Below, piece after piece: positions 26,081 to 35,008 of a DNA stretch of 39,975 nucleotides. Made by a program: the position numbers and the translations under genes. This stretch comes from Azolla pinnata (lineage: Eukaryota; Streptophyta; Polypodiopsida; Salviniales; Salviniaceae): positions 1 to 39,975 of the forward strand of contig JBBBWG010029766.1 of assembly GCA_037176905.1 (NCBI GenBank), written 5' to 3'. The notes beneath the pieces are model-generated. The model searched no databases, was not told the origin of the DNA, and saw only the letters and a program-made list of their open reading frames with translations. Each line of letters begins with the position of its first letter. The first letter of the stretch is position 1.

Positions 26081-26122
<42 letters not shown>
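26081..26122. repeat. (CT)21 microsatellite
   Basis: An uninterrupted CT run immediately after the candidate donor at 26077. It would lie in the first intron if that gene is real. Confidence 0.9.
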
Positions 26123-26126
<4 letters not shown>

Positions 26127-26282
26127 CTACGTCTCTCCGTGGTTCTGTGTGCCTTCCGCAAAAGAATAAGGAAAACGGTGATCAAGGAAGAAGCTTGCTG
26201 CCGTCCAAGACGGAGAAATGCTGCTGTATCCTTGGCGAGAGAGAAGCGAGCGAGCGAGAGTGAGAACGGTGCAAGTAAGTAA

Positions 26283-29200
26283 GGAAATTTGTACGGTGAG
26301 TATGTGGCATACACCCATGGATTGATTGGTCGAGTGAAGGAAGAAGGCAAATGCCAAGAAGCCAGAGATGCTTCTGCGTTTCTGAAAAGAAAATTGTCTT
26401 TGTGGTAAACGGAAGCAAAAGGATGCAGCGATTCAGCATGCAAAATCCTGCAGTAGTGACAGCAAAATGCAGCCATTTTAGAGGAACTGAATCCATGGCA
26501 AAAATCTCTCTTCTTCCATCCTTCCTTCCTCCTTTTTCTTTCGTTATCTCTGTATCTTCTTAGTTTCCGATTTCGGAGATCGTTCCTGCAGAGAGATTGC
26601 TAGACGTACCCTCAATTCATTGCTTATGGATTTCATCAAGCGCTCTGCTCTTCACCTACCCAACCCTTCCTTCTATTTTGCTGTGTCAGCTGACGTTTTG
26701 GAACCCACTCATTGAGAGTATCGAGCACAGTTCTCTTGGTCACACTTCATCATAACTCTTTTACACAAGAAGCTTCTGTTTCTTATGCATATCTACAAGG
26801 TGAAGACCATGCAAATGCTCACGGTTTATTCAGAGCCTTGCATACGATTTGCTGACGTTCCATTCATTATACTCTGTACGAGGCTACATATATTTCTACT
26901 TTCGAGTGGATCACCTGTGCCTGAAGCAGTGATTCTTGTGTTTGATGTAAGCTTTGCAAAGCGTATACCAGCTGCTTGTGCTTTGTGAATATCGGGAAGG
27001 GGTGACGTTCCAGCATCTTATTTGTGGTATTTCTGATTATTTTCCACACAGGGAATGCATCCATTATGCGATTTATCTGATATGCCTGCTCTCAGGATTT
27101 TCATCTGCGACTGTTAATAATAAAGTCCAAGACTCATATTATAAGTTAAATATAGCTCACACGATTTATGCCTTTTTACAGGTCCTTCTTTATGTCGAAA
27201 TTTTTATGATTCGATGATGGTTCATGAGGGATAGTATGGTGCTGTGCTGTGATACATGAGAGATATCGTTAACCTTGCAACGGTGAACTGGTATAATTCC
27301 CGGGGCTGCATAATGCAGCACAAAAAGAGATACAGTGCAGCTCGAAGATGCAAGGATTGGATCGATGATTGTATGATAACATATTTTGATGCTCATGGAG
27401 GCTTCTCCCTTCTCAGGATAACATGGTGAGATAGTTGTGAAACAACTTCAATTGCGATATTGGCTGAACGGCTCAAAATATGACAGTAGTTTTTTTGGTG
27501 TAGTCTAGGATTTGTTGTAACTGATCCAAGCTCCAATGGCGTCCTCTTAATACGTTATATATATTTAAACATCTAAATTATACTGTACAGCACATTATGT
27601 AGGGTGGGTCGAGATTTTTTTAAACTTCCAGTTAGATAGAAAGAGTCAGAATGAGTCTTGTTTCGGACTCCACTTTTGATGGAAAGAAAACAGAAACGAT
27701 TTGAGTGAAAGAGTCTCTGAATTCAATTTGCCACATGTTTTTTCTATTTTTCTCAATGAAGAAAATAGAAGTGATTTGAGTCAACGGTCCTTTGAGTTTC
27801 AAATTCGAAATCGATTTGCTGCTGATTTGGTGAAAGTTATGGTTTTAGTGAATATAACGAGTTGACTCTTGTACTGTCATTCTTTGTGTGTGGTGATGAT
27901 AAAAGAACATTTGAAGGAACTGTGATACTAGTTGCAGGTCCAACATGACAAAACCTGGTTCAATTCTACCAAAGGGGCTTGCAAACGTTTCTTGGATGAA
28001 GACTATGTTTTGTGGTTGAGGATCAAATCCCACCATTATCTATGGTGGCCGAATGACTGCACGAAGGCTGGTAATGCATGTACAAGGATTGTAGCTCTGG
28101 CCCACGTCAAGTTGTGAGCAAGAATAACTTCCAAAGGCTACGATCAAATGAAAATAATCAAGCCTTTGAGGAACATGTTTTGAGTTTTCCTTGACCAGAT
28201 TTGAAACGGGGAAGATTTTCTGAAAGGATATCAACGTTTAGCAAGACCAGGATGGAAATCCTGGGGCAGTAAGGTTTGTGCTGCAGCAAGTGAAATGGCT
28301 AAGGTTTTCCATGAAAAATGCCTTCTGCAAGGGTTGTGAAAAGATTGCAGGTTCAGTATGTGATGTTTCAAAAGAGTTGACTTGGGGGCATCAAGAGCAT
28401 CATCGCCTGATGGGGAGCCGTATCGATGAATGAGACTTGTCGATCCGTTTTCTTCTACATTTGGCTGCAATTGGACTGTCACAAATCTTGTTAGCAAAGT
28501 ACCAGAAAAGCCCAGCCTTAATCTCTTCGAGAGTAGTCTATACAGCTGCTTCTAGCGAGTTGGGCTTGACATGGCAAAGACTTTGGCTGATTAGAGTTTG
28601 AGGAGCTTTTCTGAGCTGAAGTAAAAAGGAAAGCTCCATTTCTGTCGATGTTACAAAAGATTCCTATTGCTTGAGAAAGGAAGGATGGATCCACCACATT
28701 GGATATGATTGAGCTGCATATGGTGGCTCAACATCAACCGTAAATAGTTTCCTTGTTTGTTGGGCAGGCCATCCATTTATGGTGATGTACCCCCACCCCT
28801 GCCCATTATAGTTTTTTTTCACCGCCAAATTCCAATGCAGGCATCCTTCAGATTCAACCCATGATTTCTTGACAATTCCAGAGCATTTCCAAGAGTTGCA
28901 CTGTTTCCGGGGCCAAAGCAAATTGTACCTGTAGAAGCAGAGTGTACCTTTGAAGGATTGGTGCTCGATCTCATTGACAATGGGAAATCTCATATAATAG
29001 GTATTGCTTGAGTCATGATAAAATATTAAGCTCAACTCGTGCTTTAACATAACTAGGTAATTACATATTAGTTGGATTCCCCACTAGAGTTTACGGTGTC
29101 AATGGAGCATTGTTCTCGATGCCAACACGATGCTTAGCAGATAGGCCCCCGAATAATTAGACTGGTATTAGGGATTCTAAAGGACTTGTAAATAAACCTC

Positions 29201-29990
29201 TTGTGAGGCTCATTTGTTTTTTCTACTTATTTAACATAGAGTAGATCGCTATACGCAATCTTGGATTTGCTGCATGGCAAGTGATGGTGGTAGAAGAAAG
29301 AAACAAGAGTAGAAAAGAGATGGATTCGTACACGAATGGGCGGCGCACTCCCGAACGAGAAACTACGCATGAGATTGACCACTTGCTGGGTTTGAAATGT
29401 CCTCAAAGTCCTTGGCTACCAAACTAGTTTGCTAAGATGAGTGATTGACTAAATGTAAGTGCTAGAAAAACATAATAGGGTAAGGCAGATCAAAGATAGG
29501 GTAGGAGACAAGATATTAAGACATAGGATGCTAAGTGACAGAAAGAGAAACAAGAGAGTGTATAAACTAAACGTAAGACACTGTAATTGGCTTAATTGGG
29601 ATTAAGGTGAACCCCTGTATTTTTACACGTACTTGGGCTTTGCATACAAGTAGAGAACCTTTTAAAAATTCACGTCTAGGATACATGTACTTGCTCTGGT
29701 TGGGCGCATCTAGTTCTTCTCTTTGATGCTCACTTTCTTTACACGCTTCGTCTTTGGTTATCAATCAACTTTAGTATTGGGGTGACGCAATCGGCATCAT
29801 AGTGTTAATTTAGCAGGTTGATTTCTAGAAGCCACGGCTGCAAGACAGAATCCGTCCTTCCAATTCAAAGAAAGATTTTCTTTTCTAAACTTGATCGACG
29901 CCAAATCGCATGCAAATAGGGAGGAGGAGTCTATTATTCGCTACTTCCGAAACTTCCGTCTGAAAAATGGGTTCAGGGATGATCGCAATC
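26283..29990. other. 3.7 kb without recognisable genes
   Basis: No protein, tRNA or rRNA gene recognised. Several frames of 60-130 codons exist; the longest is 28664-29050 on the - strand (128 residues, rich in Trp and Tyr) and another is 27932-28117 on the + strand. None resembles a family I know and none has flanking exons I can connect. AATAAAG at 27119-27125 could be a poly(A) signal for a transcript starting near 26 kb. The composition is that of ordinary intergenic DNA or old transposon remnants. Confidence 0.5.
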
Positions 29991-30090
29991 TTTGTTGATT
30001 TTGCTTCGAGTCCCTATCGTTTCTTTTTACATCCGTGCGTTGAGCCTTTTGGGAGAAGACAAATTTGTACACTTTATATATAGCCTGCAT

Positions 30091-30129
30091 AATTGAATTG
30101 AATTGAATTAAATTGGATTGAATTGAAGG
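30091..30129. repeat. (AATTG)n microsatellite
   Basis: About seven AATTG units with one AATTA and one GATTG variant. It lies just before the CCCCAA array. Confidence 0.85.
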
Positions 30130-30148
30130 TGGGCATGAATCTTGGGGG

Positions 30149-30181
30149 CCAACCCCAACCCCAACCCCAACCCCAACCCCC
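30149..30181. repeat. (CCCCAA)5 array, G-quadruplex candidate on the - strand
   Basis: Five CCCCAA units, so the - strand reads (TTGGGG)n. This matches the ciliate-type telomere unit rather than the plant one and satisfies the pattern of four runs of four G with two-base loops. Confidence 0.9.
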
Positions 30182-30255
30182 GGATGCATCTAATTTGGTC
30201 ACAAAACATTGACCTCGCGTTGAAACCCATGAACAGCGTCGCATCATGTGAGCAT

Positions 30256-30436
30256 CGGTCGAGCAAAAGGTGCGGAGCGAAGATAAGGAAGTCGGCAGCA
30301 ACGAGCACAAGCATCAAAAGGATTTTTCTATGAACCAGTCGAGCAAAAAGTGTAGAGAGAGAGAGAGAGAGAGAAGATAAGGAAGTGGGCAGCAACGAGC
30401 GGAGGCGTCGAAAGAAGGATTTTGTTTGCTACGAAT
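30256..30436. repeat. About 80-100 bp tandem duplication with (GA)n expansion
   Basis: Copy 1 (about 30256-30336) and copy 2 (about 30337-30436) share GTCGAGCAAAA, GAAGATAAGGAAGT, GGCAGCAACGAGC and AAGGATTTT in order. Copy 2 has expanded a short GAG segment into a longer (GA)n run, which accounts for much of the length difference. Confidence 0.8.
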
Positions 30437-31037
30437 CGGTAAAATATCATGGAAACCGAAACAGGGACACGCAGATGCAAGACAAGGGCAAGCAATACAG
30501 GTAGGTAGGGGCAGAGTAGGGGGAGTGGGTGGACAATCAGCAAGCTCAGGCCGGTGTCAAGGTCGGGTTGGATCGGATCGGATCGGATTGGATCGGATCG
30601 GATCGGATCGACGGCCCGTGAGAGACACAGAATGTGCAGTTGTGTGTTGAATCGGTCTGCGAGGAGATGAGAAAATGTGTATATACCCATAGGGCCCATG
30701 CGACTGCAGTTAATTGCAACTGCTGTAGACGGACACGCATAGTATGCATATGTCCTTTACTTGGAGGGCCAAAGCCAGGGAAAGAAAAAGCACGACGACT
30801 GTCTCCGCGGAGGGGTCGAGCTCAAAAGTCGAGCCGAGCCGAGTCGAGTCGAGTCAAAAGCCGTCGAGCCGAGGCGGGCATAGAAAGCTCCGAGATGAGG
30901 AACGAGGCATGGCAGGCGATTGTGGGGCGTAAGGGCAGGAAACTTGGGGAGACGCCTTCATCGATATATTGGGCGTAAAAGAGAAAAAGCCGCCGAGTTC
31001 TCGGGGGGCCCCTGATAGAGATCGATCAGAGTTAGAG

Positions 31038-31074
<37 letters not shown>

Positions 31075-31207
31075 CAGGGCCAGGGCCAACACTTGAACTA
31101 GAACTAGAACTACAACTGGAACTAGAAACCTATATAGACAAGAATCAAGCAAGATACTCAATGAGATTGAGCTCACAGTTCCAAAAACTGTATATCCTTT
31201 AAGCTTC
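30437..31207. other. Upstream region of the lectin receptor kinase gene
   Basis: No gene recognised. It contains (GATCG)n at 30571-30610, GAGCCGAGTC repeats at about 30827-30875 and hexamer arrays at 31031-31115. The promoter and leader of the receptor kinase must lie in this stretch; I see no unambiguous TATA box. Confidence 0.6.
31031..31130 (+). repeat. Two adjoining hexamer arrays, (AGAGCC)n then (GAACTA)n
   Basis: About nine AGAGCC/AGGGCC units are followed by about five GAACTA/GAACTG units, ending roughly 80 bases before the receptor kinase ATG. Two different six-base arrays side by side suggest repeated slippage. They probably lie in the 5' leader. Confidence 0.85.
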
Positions 31208-31899
31208 ATGGCTCCCCTGTTTCCTTCCTTTCCCCTGCTTCTTCTTCTTCTTCTGCTTCCCCTGTTTCCCTCTTCAAGCCTCCATGGAAGCTCGCTGCCC
31301 CTGTATCAAGCCGGGTTCCACCGCTTCTCCACGTCGAGCAGCCTCTCCAGCAACAGCAGCAGCAGCAACAGCAGCTTCTGGCTGTCGCCCAGCGGCAACT
31401 TCACGTTCGGCTTCAAAACCCTAGGCCCCGAGCAGTACCTGCTGTGCATCTGGGTCACGGCCGACGCCAACAGAACCCCGCTGTGGTGGCCCAACATCAG
31501 CGACCCCATCGTCGGGCGAGGAGCCATGCTGAGCTTCCCCAGCGATGGAGCCCTGCTCCTGTCCGACGCCGACGGAAGCGAGGTGTGGAGCAGCCCGGCG
31601 ACGAGCCCGAACGCGTCGTTCGCGCGGCTCGCCGACACGGGGAACCTGCAGCTGCTGGACGACGCGGCGGCGGAGGAGGAGGAGGAGGAGGAGGAGCGGC
31701 TATGGCAGAGCTTCCGGGACCTGAGGGACGCGCTGGTGCTGAGGCCGAGGGACGAGGATCCGGGGAACCTGCTGTCGGGAAGCTTCCTGGTGAGCAGGAG
31801 TCCGCTGCTGCAATCGAGGGAGAAGGACGGCAGCTACAGCCGCGGAAGGTTCTCGCTCGACACCGACATGTACCAGAACGTGTACGTGCACGCGGCGGT

Positions 31900-31937
<38 letters not shown>

Positions 31938-32588
31938 TGGACTACATCTACATGTACGCGCACGTGAGCGCGACGCCCGAGTCGTTCGTGCTCACGCGCG
32001 ACGGGGGCAGGACCTACGCCGACAACGCGACGACGCCGACGAGCGTGCTGCGGCTCGACCCCGACGGCGAGCTCCGCGTCTACTTCTGGGACCCGCGCCG
32101 ATCCGCGTGGGGCGCGGCGTGGCAGTTCATCGCCGACAAGTGCTTGCTCGGGAGCCCCTGCGGGGCGTTTGGCATCTGCAGCGCCGATGCCAATCGCGAT
32201 CCCAGCGCCTCGCCTTCCTGCGCTTGCCCCGCCGGCTACGATCCCGTGAGCTCCCAATCCCCCTCCCTCGGCTGCCGCAACGGCTTCAACTTCAGCAGCC
32301 TTTGCAGCGTCGCCGACGCCGATGCTTCTGGCTCCCGCAACGGATCGGCGCTCGTTCGCATCGCACCGAGCCCCGGCAGCGATTACCTGTACAACGACTT
32401 GTCCAACGACGTCGTGGCCGACGCCGACGAGTGCGGGCGGCAGTGCCTCGCCGACTGCCGCTGCGTCGCCGCCTCGTTCCGCCTTCCCGACCGCCGCTGC
32501 TTCCTCAAGGGCCGCGACGACGGCAGCGGGCTCCTCTTCGGCGGCGTCGCCAACGCCAACAACACCCTGCTCCTCAAGCTGCCGCGCA

Positions 32589-32630
<42 letters not shown>

Positions 32631-33991
32631 GGGCCGCGAGGAGGAAGAACATCATCGTCATCGTCGTCGTCGTGGGCGCTGCTTTGTTGCTGTTGGCCGC
32701 GATTGTGGCCGGCGCGATGCTATGGCGATCCAAACAGGGCTGCTGTGGTTATGGCGGACCTGCGACGTGGCTATGGCGATCCAAACAGGGCTGCTGTGGT
32801 TATGGCGGACCTGCGACGTGGCTATGCCGGTGGTGCTGCTGCTGGAAGAGGTGGAGGGGTAGTGGATCGAGCTACTACTACGAGGTGATGGACGACGGAG
32901 GGCCGATCAGGTTCACGTACCGGCAGCTGGTCGAGGCCACCGCCAACTTTGGCGAGCTCTTGGGCCAAGGCGGGTTCGGCAGGGTGTACAAGGGGAGGAT
33001 ACTGGTGGTGGAGAAGGGCAAGCAGCAGCAGCAGGAGAAGAAGGAGCTGGCGCTGGCGGTGAAGGTGCTAAAGAGCAGCAGCACGCGGGGGGGTGGAAGA
33101 GGAGCGGAAGCCGAGAAGCAGTTCCGGGCGGAGGTGGACACGCTGGGCAAGATCCATCACGTCAATCTCGTGGAGCTCGTGGGCTACTGCATCGAAGGCG
33201 ACGAGAAGAGGATCTTGGTGTACGAGTACGTCGAGAACGGATCGCTGGCGGAGCATCTCTCGGCCGCGGCGGGGAAGGCCGAGAAGGAGCTCTCGTGGGC
33301 AGCTCGCTACTCCATAGCTCTCGGAACCGCTCGCGGCATCGCCTATCTCCACCATGGTTGCAATCCCCACATTGTGCACTGCGACATCAAGCCGCAGAAC
33401 GTGCTCCTCGACCGCGGATTCACGCCCAAAGTGGCTGATTTCGGCTTCGCCCGGCGGCTGGAGGAGCTCAAGAACCACCGCAGCATGTCGGGAGTTCGCG
33501 GCACGCGTGGTTACATCGCGCCCGAGTGGCTCAAGACCCCCGCCATCACTCCCAAGGCCGACGTCTTCAGCTATGGCATGCTCCTGCTCGAGCTCGTCCG
33601 AGGGTTCAGCTCCGATCCGCGAAACGATGACGAGTCCCTCGTCGATTGGGCCTACAAGTTCGTCATGTCTTGTGCCGGCGAGAGAAATGGAGATGGAGAA
33701 GATGGTGATGGTGATGAAGCGGAGGAGGCTCGGGAGCAAGCTTGGCGGCTTGTTAAGGCCGGGCTATGGTGCGTTCAGCACCAGCCCGACGCCAGGCCTT
33801 CGATGCTGCGCGTCCTGCAGCTCGTCGAGGGCAGCGGAGGAGATGACGACGACGCCGAACCTCCTCCCCAAGTGCTGCCTCCCAAGCTGCTGCTTGCTCT
33901 AGGTGATGATGATGAGAGCAGTAGCTATAACACCTCTGCGGAGACACACTCCTTCATGCCAGACTCCTACTCCCATGTCTCTGCAAGGTAA
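31208..33991 (+). CDS. G-type lectin S-receptor-like serine/threonine kinase (SD2-5-like)
   Basis: Predicted plasma-membrane receptor kinase with an extracellular bulb-type lectin. One exon, 927 residues. ATG 31208 opens a leucine-rich signal peptide (residues 1-25). The B-lectin domain follows (FWLSPSGNFTFGF, then LADTGNLQLLD). A Cys-rich stretch reads CLLGSPCGAFGIC...CACPAGYDP, and a PAN-like part contains DECGRQCLADCRCVAASF. About 13 Asp precede a transmembrane helix near 481-504. The kinase starts near 580: GQGGFGRVYKG, AVKVL, HVNLVELVGYC, then HCDIKPQNVLLD with catalytic Asp726, DFG at 744-746, and GTRGYIAPEW. HCD in place of HRD makes it a non-RD kinase, a type often linked to immune signalling. 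Poly-Glu and poly-Gly runs interrupt the ectodomain, and a 17-residue unit is duplicated just after the membrane. Intronless structure fits the SD2-5 group. The ligand is unknown. Confidence 0.95.
32720..32821 (+). repeat. Exact 51-bp tandem duplication in the kinase juxtamembrane region
   Basis: Copies at 32720-32770 and 32771-32821 are identical. In frame they give 17 residues twice, LWRSKQGCCGYGGPATW, directly after the transmembrane helix. Identity at synonymous positions indicates a recent event. Each copy brings a Cys-Cys pair. Confidence 0.95.
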
Positions 33992-34347
33992 GGTAGAGAG
34001 CTCTCTATATAGCTAGAAACAGCCAGCATTGCTTGGGAAGCTTTGATCTATCTTCATACTCCCCTCAGCAACTGCCACCATCATCACCGCGATCATCTTC
34101 ATCTTCATCATCGACCAGACGAAGAGGAGAAAAAGACCACCTCGGCGAATGCTGTATGTTATCAGTCCATTCTGCAATGGGCTTGGCTATTGAGCATGAG
34201 ATTACACCCCGGTGCTCGAGCTCGATCCTGAGCCAGCTCTGAGCTTAAAAGCTGCGGCAGATGCGGCTTGGCACAGCCCAATTCAGAAAACCTGACCTTG
34301 AACCTTGAATCACGGAACACCAAATTCAAAGTAAAGGCCCTAATCAT

Positions 34348-34352
34348 CACAC

Positions 34353-34388
<36 letters not shown>
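34348..34388. repeat. (CA)n(TA)n compound microsatellite
   Basis: About nine CA units, then CATACA, then about ten TA units, downstream of the receptor kinase stop. Confidence 0.85.
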
Positions 34389-34590
34389 GCATTCATGACA
34401 GAACCTCAAAGTCAAAATGAAGATACGAAGCAGAAATATCCTGCAAAAACAAGCATATTTCATCGTAATGGAACAGTGATCCGCAACAATATAAAGCCTG
34501 TGATCAATGACGGCATGCAAATCGATTAGTGAAACATCCAAGTTCCGACCATTCTGTGAACAAGACCAATATTTGTCGTCATTAACACAG

Positions 34591-34644
34591 GCGGTTTGAT
34601 GACATTACCGCTTTTACATGATCATCAAACCGCTTTTACATGAT
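34591..34644. repeat. Inverted repeat with overlapping direct repeat
   Basis: GCGGTTTGATGA (34591-34602) pairs perfectly with TCATCAAACCGC (34622-34633) across a 19-base loop. ACCGCTTTTACATGAT occurs twice (34607-34622 and 34629-34644). It lies between two convergent genes, so a transcript from either strand could fold here. It lacks the U-tract of a simple terminator. Confidence 0.8.
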
Positions 34645-35008
34645 TGTGAACGGATCAATATTCGGAAACTGAAATAAACCACCCAACTTGCATCTGCTGA
34701 ATCCAGTCCCTACAATTCTGCACGGGCATCATCATCATCATCAATCCTTCTGAACAGAATTTTCCCTTTCTGCAACTTTGTAAGACCCAAAACTTCTTAT
34801 TCTACGAAAATTTTACTTACAAACTTGCAGCTACATATACATCCATGGGAATCCCACGAATTCCAAATCACTACCTCTACAATCCGATAAGAAATACATA
34901 TGGGTTGTCTGAAAAAAGGTCGCCTCATTCGTGCGTTTTGAACAAATCGCAAAACATTGGATTTTTGGTATCTCTGAAGAACACGACACAATCGCTGGAA
35001 ATAAGGAT

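Larger units (their letters stand above)
33992..35008. other. Spacer between convergent receptor kinase and naphthoate synthase genes
   Basis: It contains both 3' UTRs and no recognisable gene. A (CA)n(TA)n microsatellite lies at 34348-34388. A 12-bp inverted repeat with an overlapping direct repeat lies at 34591-34644. Confidence 0.6.

Noticed and set aside
28664-29050. 128-codon Trp/Tyr-rich - strand frame
   Set aside because: No family recognised, no flanking exons found, and no start context stronger than chance. A database search would be needed.
31444-32592. 382-codon Arg-rich frame overlapping the receptor kinase
   Set aside because: It is an out-of-frame reading of the GC-rich lectin and PAN region, with no domain of its own.
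33068-33739. 223-codon - strand frame opposite the kinase domain
   Set aside because: The + strand carries all kinase motifs; the antisense frame is a codon-bias shadow.
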